This document shows positions 52,836-63,945 of a stretch of 64,000 nucleotides of DNA, in pieces. Location of the stretch: the NCBI GenBank assembly GCA_002633025.1, contig NMRB01001722.1:1-64000 (forward strand). The letters run 5' to 3'. A model generated the notes under the pieces. It made no database searches and was not told the origin of the DNA. It was given only the letters and a program-made list of their open reading frames with translations. How positions within the stretch are numbered: the first letter of the stretch is position 1; each line of letters opens with the position of its first letter. The position numbers and the translations under genes are program-made. Source of the DNA: Notospermus geniculatus. Taxonomy: Eukaryota; Nemertea; Pilidiophora; Heteronemertea; Lineidae.

Positions 52836-53059
52836 CCTACCACAACGAAAACATGCTATGCACTGGCACTAAGACATGCATCATGGGTTAAAACAAGTGG
52901 ACAGTCCTATGCTATAAAAAGCCTCCAGCATCTTGGTTGTTATAAACATTGCCTGTAACCAATTAGTGATGCGGACAGCTAGCACACTTGTAACCTAGAT
53001 TTATAATTGCCTAAAGATAAGGAGGGCAAGGATCTGGCATTCTGGGGCTGACTGAAGAC

Positions 53060-53480
53060 AGAATTGATTAGCCAGCCACTTTACTCAATTTGCCTCCTGA
53101 TCTTTGCATTTTAAAGATCATATACAATGTGTGGACTTTGACAAAGCATTTTGCTGTGTTACTCAGGGAAGCCAGATCCACTTTGAAGTACCAGTAAGTC
53201 TTTGCCACCCACATACTGAGAGTTACTTATTAACCTCTCAGTGACCAGTGACCTTCACTTTATAATCAAGTTACGTGTACATCGGTGTGAGATATACAAT
53301 AAAATGAGTGCAAATAGAATGGAGAAAAAGAGGAAAGTAAACAAAGGGAGATAGGACTGTAGGCCTACTCCCTTTGCTAGCGTGCAAGAAGAATGTGGCA
53401 GCCCACAAGAAAAATACATATGTAAACCTGTAAACAAAGAATGAACAAAATGAGCTAATGAAGTGTAGGTTTGAAGTGAC
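53060..53480. other. No gene seen
   Basis: Flank of element 2; AT-rich with short frames only. Confidence 0.45.
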
Positions 53481-54035
53481 CTACGTCCATGACCTTGTGA
53501 CGTACTTAAAGACCAGTTGAGCCAAGGTAGTCATGTTTGGAATCAAACTAAAGCTAAAAGCGAATTGATAGCCGATTTTATTTACATTTGGCTGGTGTTT
53601 GTAAACACAAAATTTCAGCCAATCAGAATGCACGAACATTTCTTTGTTGACATTCTGGAGAAGCTTGTTTACATTTTACCCCGAAAATTCGTCCCCTTTC
53701 AAATTCTATTTCTAAATCAAATTTTTTCGATATCAATTCGCTTTAACGAAGTGTAGGTTTGAACTGACCTACTTGCATGACCTGGTGACCTACTTAAAGA
53801 CCAGTTGAGCCAAGGTAGTCATGTTTGATAGCAAACTAAACCCAATGAAGTTTGGGTTTGAACTGATCTACTTCCATGACCTAGTGACCGACCTTAAGAC
53901 CAGGTGTAGGTTGAGCGTTTGGTATCAAACTAAAGCTAATGATGGGTAGGTTTGAACTGACCTACTCCCATGGCCTACTGAGGTACTTAAAGCATTGAGG
54001 TCGAGGTAGTCATATTTGGTATCCAACAAAAACCT
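53455..54035 (+). repeat. Tandem repeat (about 95-110 bp, four copies) interrupted by a MITE
   Basis: Units begin GAAGTGTAGGTTTGAACTGA and contain CCATGACCT.GTGAC.TACTTAA and TCAAACTAAA. Copies start near 53459, 53749, 53848 and 53938. The first is separated by the 186-bp element at 53558-53743. Confidence 0.7.
53558..53743. mobile_element. PIF/Harbinger-type MITE with TAA target duplication
   Basis: TAA at 53555-53557 and 53744-53746 flanks the inverted ends AAGCGAATTGATA and TATCAATTCGCTT. No coding capacity. Confidence 0.75.
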
Positions 54036-54400
54036 ACGAAGTGTATAGTCGGATGACACCTCTACCGTTGTTGACATCAGACTATAAACCCAAATTTTAA
54101 CTTTTTTTTGAAGTATTGGTTTGAACTGACCCACGGCAATGATCTAGATCTCCTCACCACAGCTGGAGACACATTGCAGAGAGATATCTGGCGTTAGCCA
54201 GCTCTAGTTAAAGAGGCCTACTACTACATTTCTTTGCACTTGACAACTAATTACGTGTATGTTGTTATCAGTGACCTCTCTCTAGTCTCCCAATGTCCAA
54301 TGGCGGTCTTCAAATTGACTGATAAGTCAATTTCTGGTCATCCCTGGCTTTTCACGTGTGTCGCATGGGACGGAAGGCCGTCGGGTCTTTTTACCTTGTG
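54036..54400. repeat. Dispersed-repeat fragment, no gene
   Basis: TCGGATGACACCTCT...ATAAACCCAAA near 54050-54095 recurs near 59658-59703. Confidence 0.5.
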
Positions 54401-54409
54401 TATTTGCAA

Positions 54410-54460
54410 GGACAAGTAATGCAAGTATCAGTTCGTATCTTGTACCCCCCCCCCTCTTCA
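54410..54460 (+). repeat. Repeat, inverse copy at 57.74 kb
   Basis: GCAAGTATCAGTTCGTATCT followed by TGTAC and a C run recurs inverted at about 57735-57775. The two lie 3.3 kb apart; whether they bound one element is unclear. Confidence 0.5.
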
Positions 54461-56587
54461 ACAAGGATTGACAAGATTCGACGTAAGGGTAATTTTCTCC
54501 GTGAGTGGTGAAGCTTGAGCGATAATCTTAGAGATTTCCGTGAACAGGTGTAACAGTAAAGAATGTCCCCCTGTAAAAAGTGTCCGCTTCTATTGTTCAA
54601 TGACAGATTAAGACGGATTAAGATGCATGGCTATAGAAACCAATCACCGGAGATTAGAATGTTACAATAGGATCTTTTGTTGCTGGGACAGTTTTTCCTG
54701 GGGACATTCTCTCCTTTCACACCGGCATCGAAGTCTTAGGAGGGACTTGCAAACTTCCAAACTATACTTGTCGAAGGATTTGTGCAGACTTTGCGAACAA
54801 ACGGCGATGGAGTGTTGAAGCAAACTCACACCGGGAACTTGTTTATAATACCGTCAGGGTTGTCTGGGGCGAGTCTTGATGAGGCATGTTCGTCTATAGG
54901 AGCTGTCAGTGTGTTGGACAATAGGTGTCACTACGGCCCAATCCAATGCATAAAGTCGATCATTCGTTCTTGGTTGAGCGCCAATCAAGAGAAGTTTCTT
55001 TTGCATTCGCCCGCTAGAACATTGCTGCCATCTTTTGGCAATAAGCTGTTCCTATTAGAAAACTCATTCAAATGCATACAGCCAAACTTCCAAATCATGC
55101 GGCCACTGGAATTTTGAAAATATCTTGGAAATTTGACTTCCAATTTTATTGATCTTAAATTTTTATTTTGTGGTTCCCTAATAATTGTAATTACAGATTA
55201 CTACAAGACGTAGATTGGGCACTGTAGTGTTTGAACAAAAAAGCGTGCCTTTGCATCTAGTTAACCCAATTGGCTCCAGAGGCACCTTAGACCTCGCACT
55301 GATCACCCAAACCCTATCACATAAGTAGGTATTCATACGAAAGAGTTCAGAAAGAGTCTCCTAATGAATTCCCATGTGCTGGGGTTTGGGTGGTCTAGGA
55401 TTTCTGTCCCTTTTCCGAATTGTGTAGCCGGGCAGGTCAGGGGTTAATGGGTTAGATTGTCTCAAGATGAAGAGGGGGCAAAGCTTATGGGACTCTGACC
55501 CTTGTCACGGATTGGTAATATCCTGCACTCGCTGACACCACTAGGGTGTCAACTGGTCTGTCTCACGACTGTTAGAAGTCAATGCATACAGTGGAAAAGG
55601 TCAGGAACGAAATTTGATTGGTTGGAGCCCTAATTTGGAATATAATAGGAATTCCCTTAAAAATTAAGCCATGCACGTCGACATGGTCGAGGCCTACAAA
55701 AGGAAACCACAGTAACGAGACGCGTGCACGTACAATACAACTATTGGTTCCTACCAAATATGGCAAACAATGGTTTGAATACAAATAAGTTAACATAGAT
55801 ATTTTGGGCGAAAGGATTTTGTGAAATCTCCTACAGCGACCGGCTGAACGACAATGTTTATTTGCAGCGGGAATTCCCTTCTTCATGATAACGTTATTTT
55901 TTTCGCGATCTTATTCCAAGATTCAATGAATTGCATCGACTCTCATGCGACTAGCATGCGTCAGCTAAAATGCCGGAATTTTGTGCCGAAGGTTGCGTTT
56001 TTGTCAGCTGAGTATTATAAAAATCAAGATAATGTCAATGTCTTGCAATAGATAAACATGTTTAGAACAATTTGAGGATATTGGTAATCTGAAGTTCGAT
56101 CTGACGACTTCAAAAAATGCATTTGAAAGTGTGATAAATTCACAGTAGAGGCCTCCTGCGCATGTCCAGATTGACTACTTCCGGTCTTCAATAATATTCT
56201 ATTGGCTCTGCCGTGGAGGTAGGCGTCGACTGAGCCGATTTAGCTACGTCACCGTACTATTTTTAGGAGGGCTTTCTCCATGTTGTGGCCGTTCTCCGAA
56301 AGGTGACGCCTCTATAGCAAATTCCCTTCCTAACAGTCGTGGTCTGGCCATAGGCCCTATTGAATTAATCGGCGTTGCGTAATGCGCTCCGCCAGGCTAT
56401 TTATTCGGGGAACCGAAGTTCGCTGATTCATTCGGAACTAAGCTTTGTTCACGCGTCAGGGACGGCGTTACCCTGTCGTGTTTTACCCATGCGGGTTGGT
56501 GCCACGTTGGCATGGTTAGCGTTTTATTGGCAGAGGAAACGTGAAGTACGCTAGTGCAGGCGCAATATTTTGGTGTTTTGGCTATCA
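54461..56587. other. No gene recognised
   Basis: About 2.1 kb with short open frames (for example 54782-55117 and 55572-55886). None shows a domain, splice partner or repeat identity I can support. Confidence 0.4.
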
Positions 56588-56600
56588 GTGTTCAACGTAA

Positions 56601-57336
56601 TAATAATAAGCAAGAAGTCAATCTCCAGAATTCACGAATTTTCGACCCCAACCGGGGTCTTTTTCAAGTGGAACTTTACAATCTGAAACTCTAGAAAAGA
56701 CTGAGCTGAAACCCAAATGTGGAACTAACCTGTGTAGACAGGATGAGTGAGCAATTAAGGAAAGAATAGTGTCCAAGCACCACGGATGGTTGTTGGACCT
56801 AATTAAGAGAGTGGATGTAATTAAGGAACAAAAGTGTCCAAGCCCCACGGATGGTTGCTGGACCTAATAAAGAGAGTGGATGTAATTAAGGAGAAACTGA
56901 TTTAGCTGAAAGAAAAGGGTTTAATAAATATGACATGTGTAATACATAACAAGCACAAAGCAAAAAGATGCACAAAGGTCAACACAAAGTAAGAGAATAT
57001 AAAGGAAGTCAACTTCCAGATTTGTAGGAAAAAACCAGAATGGATAATGCAAATCACTGAGCAATGAGAAGAATAGGGCGAGGAGGAATAAAGCAAGGGG
57101 GGGCGGAGGGAAAAACAAGGCCTAGACCAGAAGGGGAGCCACGTGCCCACCACAACTGGAAAACCTAAAACGAAATAGGCCTACCAGGGGGGGAGAGAGA
57201 GAGAAGAACACGAATGCCAAACTGCCCTAAAAAAGATGGTGAAAGGGATATGGGGTCTCAGAACCTCAGCATCTTGTGTTAAGACCTGAGGTGGTGATGG
57301 TTTTAAAGGTCCACATCCATTGCAACTCTGTTCTAC
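56601..57336 (-). mobile_element. 5'-truncated Penelope-like element with 13-bp target duplication
   Basis: GTGTTCAACGTAA flanks the piece at 56588-56600 and 57337-57349. On the minus strand it starts in the last 25 or so codons of the polyprotein (57336 downward, matching the HLNTRC-type end), runs through a diverged 3' UTR and ends after the hammerhead-like motif. The UTR contains a local duplication (CCCACGGATGGTTG). A typical dead copy made by incomplete reverse transcription. Confidence 0.8.
56611..56677 (-). ncRNA. Degenerate hammerhead-like motif of the truncated Penelope copy
   Basis: Stem II (GACCCCGGTTGGGGTC) and GAAA are intact, but the CUGANGA core reads CTTGAAAA, so self-cleavage is unlikely. 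Confidence 0.5.
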
Positions 57337-57349
57337 GTGTTCAACGTAA

Positions 57350-57839
57350 GTTATACTCCTTAGAACCGTGTTTCATAATTCCTATTTCTGTGTCGACTTT
57401 AAAATCTGTTCTGGTACTAAACTCTGGTCAATGTAATTTCAGGTGTCAGATACGACCGTTTTTTGGGCCTACCCAGCAAAGAAAATACTACTCTCTCAGA
57501 ATATACGACTCTCATGAGTTATCGTACAACCAAGTCCTTGCTGTTCGTCCTTCCTTTCGTCCTTCCTGTTGTCGTACGTGACAACCCTTCATGGTGAAAA
57601 TGAATCTATACGTCTTGACCAATCCAGGCAAAAGTGGTGATAACTTGACTACCCTTCTTCAAAATTTCGTGAACTGAGGTCGATGTTTTACCCTTAAAAA
57701 TTGTTGCCATGTGATAAGGTGTCGAACCATTGAGGAGGAGGGGGGGGTACAAGATACGAATTGATACTTGCATAAGTTCTAGCTCAGAGGCAACCGCGCG
57801 AACCACTAGGCGATTAAGGAAATCATCTATGGCCGGCGG
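57350..57839. other. No gene seen
   Basis: Unremarkable sequence, with the inverse repeat copy at 57735-57775. Confidence 0.4.
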
Positions 57840-58466
57840 TTAAAGGAAAGGTAAACCCTGGGATTTTAGAGTATGTATAGAACCATTAAGTATAAAAAGA
57901 AAACTATGCAAGTTATCAGCCATGTACACTGAACCTACATATAGTTTTTTAGTGATAAAAAATCGGCAGCCCGTTTCGCTGGGTTCGCGTTTTCTCTCAA
58001 CCGGAAGTGACGAGTGCGCCACCCAAACAATAGCAGGCCTATACACACACATGCATCATGTACATACACACAGGCCTACATACGCACATGACGCACTTCG
58101 CTGAACAGCTTGATTGTGCATGGTGCGAGTTTCGTTTTCTGTCACATGGCCGCGATTAAATCTGCGAAATGGAATATCGCAGTCACTGATCAATTTGATC
58201 CCCATCCGCGGCATGCAAACAATGCAACAAAGCCGCCATGATGGTATTGTATGGGTGGGCAAAACGTCATAATCGCGCTAGTCCTCGCGAGAGACAGCGG
58301 TAATTAGACATGAATGGCGCGCTTCATGAATTGGCTAAAAACACCAAAATTGCTCAATTTATTCTTATACGGCGTATTATCAGTAATTTTTCAGGGCATA
58401 AACGTTTATCTATATACAGAAAACCTACAGAACGAAGGTTTTGGCCAGGGTTTACCTTTCCTTTAA
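57840..58466. mobile_element. TTAA-target MITE (619 bp)
   Basis: TTAA at 57840-57843 and 58463-58466 flanks the inverted ends AGGAAAGGTAAACCCTGG and complement. GCGG also occurs just outside both ends, so a GCGG duplication is an alternative. No transposase. Confidence 0.65.
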
Positions 58467-59590
58467 GCGGTGCCATATTACATGTAGCTACAAGGGGTTC
58501 GATGCATGGGGTCTTGTGGTCTGTGTAAAAAGCAGGTCCTGCGACTCGTATCAGATACGTCATTTTACCGGTAAACACCAATAGGCTCTAAAAATATGAA
58601 AAAAACCAGCTGAGCCCCAAAAATTCATAGAAAAGGTTAGACTAGTTCCTTGTCGTTCCGCTACGTGACGCTACGCTACTACACTATAACGACAAGCACG
58701 GACCACCATTTTGTTTTGAATTAGTCGGAATTCCGCCTAATTCGTTTTTCCACATCTGCGCACATTCCTGCGCAGGTTCTATGCGTGGAGACGCTTTTTA
58801 TGCGTGGAGAGTGGAAATGTCATGAATTTGTTCTAAATATAGCCTGGAACACGTGTATTTTGACGGTTGAACTGCATGAACTGACTACCGACGTGACAGC
58901 AGCATGGATTAATTTATGTTCGACTCACTGGGGTTGGAAACTGGTAGGTTTACGAGGGAGGAGGCGTGAGTTTTTTCACGGTATGTTATGTAGGCATGTA
59001 GGCCTACTGGGAGTCGTTTGTTTTTTCGTCTCGTTTTTGTGAGGGCAGATAGGCCTAAACTCTGCATGCAGTGCGTGCACACAGCAGCAGCATTGCACAA
59101 GTGTGCCGTTGTGGTAGGCCTTGCTTGCATCCATCACATGCCTCCCCCACTCTCTCTGGTGGGTAGTCCTCCTGCTGGAGTGCGAGTAGGCCTAGATCAT
59201 GAGGTAAAGTCCACGAAAATTTCGGCGGAACAAAGCAGGGTTTATTGAAAGCTGGACATAGTACTGGGAAATACCCCAAGGAGTGCTAAAAATAGAATGT
59301 ACTACGTCATCAATATGGTTCAAAATGGCGCCCCGTCCCTGTCTTTATATTTTCAGCCATCTATAAAGACAGGGTACCAGTCTAAGAAAAGGTTTTTTAA
59401 CTGCTTCTGATTGTATTGTGTGTGGAGATTATCATACTAAAAGTGTACCAAAATCCGACTTCCGGAAATGTGTAAATCCAAGATGGCGTCCAGGATGGCT
59501 GCCGAAACTTCAAAAGAGATACATCTCCCTTACTAAGGCGATAAGAAATTACGAAGTCTCTTAAAGGGAATCAGTTCCGACAGTCAAAAA
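58467..59590. other. No gene recognised
   Basis: Short frames only. TAGGCCTA-type strings are frequent here. Confidence 0.4.
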
Positions 59591-60121
59591 TGACACTAAG
59601 GGCCCTATTCTAAGACGTCCCTTTAGCGCTAAGGGATACTTAGAGTCACGCTTTATCGGATGACACCTCTGCTGTTGTTGATATCAGAATATAAACCCAA
59701 ACTTTGGCACGTATTCTAGGTCGTCCCTTTAAAATAGGCTTTAAGGGCCCTTTAGTTAAGTGTCCCTTCCCTTAAGCGTTGGTATTCAAGAACATTGGTA
59801 TTCAAGAACCGCACTTTGGCTTCCCTTCCACGAAGGTCGCACTTTCTTAAAGAATTGCCTAAGGGTCCCTTTATCGGAGTGTCACTTTCACTAAGTGGAC
59901 CTTTATGCTCAATCACCAGTGTTATAAATGGCACTCCTGCAGCTGGACTACATGCAATCAAGCACAAGTTGGAGGCTTAAGGGAGATTAAAGTGTGGTCC
60001 ACATCAACTTTATCTTGAGGGTCCCCTTACCCCAAATAAAGTGCTCCCTTAAGCCAGCGTCATGATCTGTAGGAAAGCAAATTATTTCTGCGCATCTTCT
60101 AGCTATAGCTGCTGAAGTTGT

Positions 60122-60487
60122 TTAAACAATCCTTGAAGCCAAGGTGGAGAAACACCTTGCAACTCCCAATGGACAATCTGAAAACGAACCCGTTGTGTAA
60201 TATCGAAGTGCCACTAGCAGTTGGGTCCTTGGTGACAGGGGGAGTCCATGGATATTCACTGCTTCTGGCATGTCGTCGCCTATGAAATCCATCAGGTGAT
60301 TGAATCCAACTTTGGTGAAGCGAAAACGATGAAAAAATGCATCATCACAGTAGTCCTCCTCTTGAAACAGAGGGAGCCCTATTCGAAAATCTCGCTGCCC
60401 ACATTGATTGACGTCATACAAACGAGCTATGCGGTAAACGTAGTCGCCCATCGTCCACAAAACCAACAAAACTGAAGGCAACTGCAC
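60122..60487 (-). pseudogene. HARBI1-like (PIF/Harbinger) transposase N-terminal fragment
   Basis: A 121-codon frame. The block FHRFRFTKVGFNHLMDFIGD, then LSPRTQLLVALRYYTTGSF, then a helix ending in SRIV matches the N-terminal helical region of PIF/Harbinger transposases (…F.R..F.L….LSP..QLL.ALR…TGSF…VSRIV). The DDE catalytic residues would lie further on and are absent: the frame ends at 60122. The beginning is interrupted by the TTAA element at 60503. The fragment is therefore dead, but it identifies the surrounding element. Confidence 0.75.
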
Positions 60488-60498
60488 CAGCTGGACGC

Positions 60499-61039
60499 TT
60501 AAAGGTTACCTGAAACGCATTTCATGATTATTTTCTCTGAAAAGTAGTTGGAGTAAAAAACAGTTCAGTGAAAGTTGCATGAAGATTGGATCATTAATAA
60601 CAGTGTTATACCAAATTTAAGATGTGTTTCTGCATGACAACCAAACAACTTGGTATCCATGGCTGTCCCGGTGGTGGGTTCGTGAGGTCAATTGTGCTGT
60701 CCAGAAATCCAAATATTGTCCTCAGAATCCATATTAAGGAAATAACTGCCGTACGACTAACTGAACAAGAAAAATACATCGAAACTGCACCTAACTGCCC
60801 GAGTTAAATGAGTTATTTTAATGTTTTATATGTTTAAAAATTGCAATGACATCAAATGTGCTGTTCACCGCTGCCTGACATGGTTGTTAGGGTGTGTAGT
60901 CATCCTTTTTAAATTCCTATAACATGGAAATGGATGACCCGATTTTCATGCCGTTTTCAGTTTCCTGATGCCTGATTAATGCTCTACAGTATTATGCAGA
61001 TAACCAGAAGTTGATAAAACCGTTTCAGGTAACCTTTAA
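60499..61039. mobile_element. TTAA-target MITE (533 bp) inside the Harbinger element
   Basis: TTAA at 60499-60502 and 61036-61039 flanks inverted ends AGGTTACCTGAAACG and CGTTTCAGGTAACCT. It interrupts the Harbinger-derived sequence, so it is younger. Confidence 0.75.
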
Positions 61040-61903
61040 GGGAGATGGTAAATACCAACCTTTATTTTAAGGTTCCCCTTACCCCAAATACCAGCCTTTA
61101 TTTTAAGGGTCCCCTTACCCAAAATAAAGTGCTCCCTTAAGCCAAAGTGATGTTTGTGAAATGGCCGCCACTTTATCTAAGGGAGCTTCCTAAGGGAGCA
61201 CTTTAACCCGACCTAAAGGGCGGACTCTGAAATGAAATTCCGATAAAGTGTGACTTAAAGTCTCCCTTGGCGCTAAAGGGACGCCTTAGAATAACTTTTT
61301 AAGTTTAAAATATCAGAACACTGGCTTAAGGGGCACTTTATTTTGGGTAAGGGGGCCCTTAAAATAATCTCCCTTAAGCCTACGACTTGTGCCTGATTGC
61401 ATGTAATCCAGTTGCAGGAGTGCCTTTTATACCACCGATAAGGGCCTCTTTGTGAAAGTGACACTTCGATAAAGGGACCCTTACAAGTGCGACCTTAGTG
61501 GAAGGGAGGCAAACTGTGGTTCTTGAATACCAATGGCTAAGTGATACTTAAGGAAAGGGACACTTAACTAAAGGGCCCTTAAAGCCTGTTTTAAAAGGAC
61601 GACCTAGAATGCTGGCCTTTGAATGATTTCGCGGCCGACGAAGTTCATAATTTCAAAAAAAACAAATTTCTTATTTAAGTGGATTACATCCCAAGATAAG
61701 CTTCGATTTGCAGTTGACCATGTTGAAAAATGCTATTCGAAGGCAGCAAAGTCACAGCAGTTGTGTAAATTTGCTCTCATGAGACAATAAATTTCCGATG
61801 TGAGTACTCTAATAGATTCAAGATGGCGGCGTTTGATTAAGACATGTTGACTAGTAGTTCAGTTCGCTTTAAGAGATCTGCTGAGTCACGACCATGTCCA
61901 ACT

Positions 61904-62497
61904 TTAGTTCTTCGCTTCCTTACCACACAACCGTTTTCGAAATGAACGATTTGTAACCAGATATATGACGAAGTTGAATGAGGAATCAATGACGACGAGA
62001 CAAAGCCCAGATTTCCAGGTGAAGGCTTTCAAATGACTGGACGGATACCCAACCATCGCCAGCAGACGATCAAGACAGGAAGCGTCTCGCAGACGATAAA
62101 CAACGTGATGATACAAGCCGCCATGATGGACAACTGACGCTGTGCCACGTTTGTTTTGTCGCTTGAGATGGCCAACGCTGCATTCTTCCTCGCTCCTGCT
62201 ACAAGAGACGTCACGACGCCGATGTTTAGTACAAAAAGTAGGAGAAGCGGGATGATGAACAAGATGAAGACATATATGTAACGATCGACTAAGGAACCCC
62301 ACTTATGACCGTCCTGCCACGGCAAGCCTTTAGGGAAGCAGGGATTCCCTGGTTCATCTCTGTCGGTCAAGTTTGCCCAAGCATACCGCCAGACATTACA
62401 CAATACGGCCAGGACGACAAGAAAACCAATAGCTTTCTTGGCGTTGCTCTTGGTAGCGTACGACTTGGCTCTGAGTGGGTAGGTGAGTTGAATAAAC
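61904..62497 (-). pseudogene. Rhodopsin-family receptor, C-terminal exon with a frameshift
   Basis: The exon begins after an acceptor (TTGTTCCAG) at 62497. It encodes RFIQLTYPLRAKSY (the intracellular loop after a DRY-type motif), TM4 (AIGFLVVLAVLCNVWRYAW), an extracellular loop with Cys, TM5 (YIYVFILFIIPLLLLFVLNI), TM6 (SIMAACIITLFIVCETLPVL) and, in another frame from about 62040, TM7 (SSFNFVIYLVTNRSFRKRL) and a stop at 61904. The frame change is one base between TM6 and TM7. The wording resembles invertebrate peptide receptors such as the FMRFamide-receptor group. The upstream exon with TM1-3 is not in view. It may be a functional gene with a sequence error, or a recent pseudogene. Confidence 0.7.
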
Positions 62498-62517
62498 CTG
62501 GAACAAAAATGCAATAT

Positions 62518-62822
62518 AATACACTAGTGGACAGAAATATTAGGACATTTTCAAAATTCTAAGTCATTTTCTTTTTATGCCTTCCTTTTGTCTCGAACCA
62601 CTAATTATTTTTCTTATTGATCAGAACATTTTTACCTTGGCACGTGGGTTATATAATCCCCTCTGATTGTCCATATAAAGTTTATAGACAACGGGGTGCT
62701 GATCCATTCATCCATTATCCATTAATAACAACAATAACTAGTGGTTAGAGACAAGAGGAAAGCAAAAGAGGAAAGTGACTCAGAATTTTGAAAGTGTCCT
62801 AATATTTCTGTCCACCAGTGTA
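62518..62822. mobile_element. Tc1/mariner-type MITE in the receptor intron
   Basis: TACACTAGTGGACAGAAATA and its near-exact inverse bound a 305-bp element, with about 55 bp of inverted similarity and TA at both ends. It lies 20 bp upstream of the receptor exon. Confidence 0.8.
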
Positions 62823-63060
62823 ATGTGTCCCCAGTTTGTCGGTATAGAAACGACATGGCCGTCACAAACCTACTAACTGTGGACATCTGATGTGATCCTA
62901 TCCAAATGACGACATAATGTGCAAACTACTCTGCATGCCATTATTGTGTCCTTTGGCAGGCTTTCAAACGGGAACATCACCATTTGCTGGTGGGTCAATG
63001 TTACAGTATGGTGTTTTTTGACACACAAGTCCCCGATTGACACAGCTTACAAATGATATC
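62823..63060. other. No gene seen
   Basis: Presumed intron or flank of the receptor gene. No exon for TM1-3 was found. Confidence 0.4.
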
Positions 63061-63069
63061 ACCTGGGAG

Positions 63070-63600
63070 CCAAGGCTATTTTAGTTAACCAACGAGTGAT
63101 CAGCATTTTCATAGCCTACGTGGGCGCTGCCATCTTGAAAAAGTCACATGATCACATGCCACATGACTGCCAGCATCTTGTGCGGATGTCAGGTCGACCT
63201 TGCGATGGCACAGAACAGGCGCAGGCTGACTTTTCTGGATCACTTTGCGTCTGAGGCACGACAGCGTGGAACAAATCAGTCGCCGATCTGATGTGACATG
63301 ATTGCAGTTGCGACTCACTTGCGTCGATCGGGATCAGTCGCCGACCAAAAAGATCACAGATCGCAAGAGTTCAACATGTTGAACTTACTGCGCCACGACG
63401 AATCATGATCCCGACGGGCGTAATCCAGTCGCAGTCGATCTGACTTGAGTTACGACGTCTAAAAGTTGGCCTATTTTAGTTAACCAATCAGTGACAAGCG
63501 TTTTCGTACCCTGCATGGGCGCTGCCATCTTGAAATAGTCACATGATCACAAGTCACATGATTGCCAGAACTTTGCGACGCTGTAGTCGCTGGTGACCTG
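63070..63600 (+). repeat. Two copies of a roughly 130-bp segment, 410 bp apart
   Basis: TATTTTAGTTAACCAA, GGGCGCTGCCATCTTGAAA and GTCACATGATCACA occur in order at 63079-63170 and again at 63472-63570. Probably a tandem duplication of about 400 bp. Confidence 0.6.
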
Positions 63601-63754
63601 AACCAGGTTACGATTCCCTGCACGCAGATGTTGCCTGTTCCACGACGACCGTGCACATTTTTCGTTTTTGTGACCTGACCAATGCTTGCGACACTTGATG
63701 CCGACTGTTCCGTCGTAGCGCAGCCAATCGCAGTGTGACCTGACATCCGCAGTA

Positions 63755-63945
63755 AGCCGCTCTCACACGTGCGACAATTTGCGTGCGATTGTATTTTTTA
63801 AGTTACGCAAACAATCGCAGAAATTATCGCAGATTTGTCGCAGAAGTATCGCAGAAATGTCGTAAACTTAACGATAATCAACGTTTTTTTAGCGTTCACT
63901 TGCGGTTGTTTGCGACAATCTGCGATAATAACTGCGACAATTTTC
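63755..63945 (+). repeat. Degenerate ATCGCAGA/TTGCGA short repeats
   Basis: ATCGCAGAAAT-type words repeat at 63805-63865, and TTGCGACAAT-type inverse words at 63905-63940, giving a loosely palindromic stretch. Confidence 0.45.

Larger units (their letters stand above)
46403..53054 (-). mobile_element. 6.65-kb DNA transposon 'element 2' with FEN-type nuclease
   Basis: CAGTCAGCCCCAGAATGCCA at 46403 recurs inverted, ending at 53054, giving TIRs of about 25 bp. AAGA precedes the left end (46399-46402), and AAGAC follows the right end (53055-53059). The target repeat is AAGA, or AAGAC if one base is shared with the TIR. All recognisable coding sequence between is on the minus strand: blocks of 817, 612 and 215+221 codons, the last two joined by a short intron. 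The right end has only 220 bp between the TIR and the first ATG. Size, CAG ends and the C-terminal pattern of the 612-codon block resemble element 1. Confidence 0.7.
59599..61616. mobile_element. Harbinger-type element(s) with long, partly crossing inverted repeats
   Basis: A segment at about 59713-59985 (ATTCTAGGTCGTCCCTTT ...) recurs inverted at about 61316-61610. A second segment at 59605-59660 (TATTCTAAGACGTCCCTTTA) recurs inverted at 61238-61292. The order A-B ... A'-B' is crossed, not nested, so at least two related insertions or a rearrangement are involved. A HARBI1-like fragment lies inside. Confidence 0.6.

Noticed and set aside
54410-57775. A 3.36-kb transposon bounded by the GCAAGTATC inverted repeats
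   Set aside because: Similarity is confined to about 40 bp including a C run, no target duplication was found, and a Penelope copy and unrelated sequence lie between.
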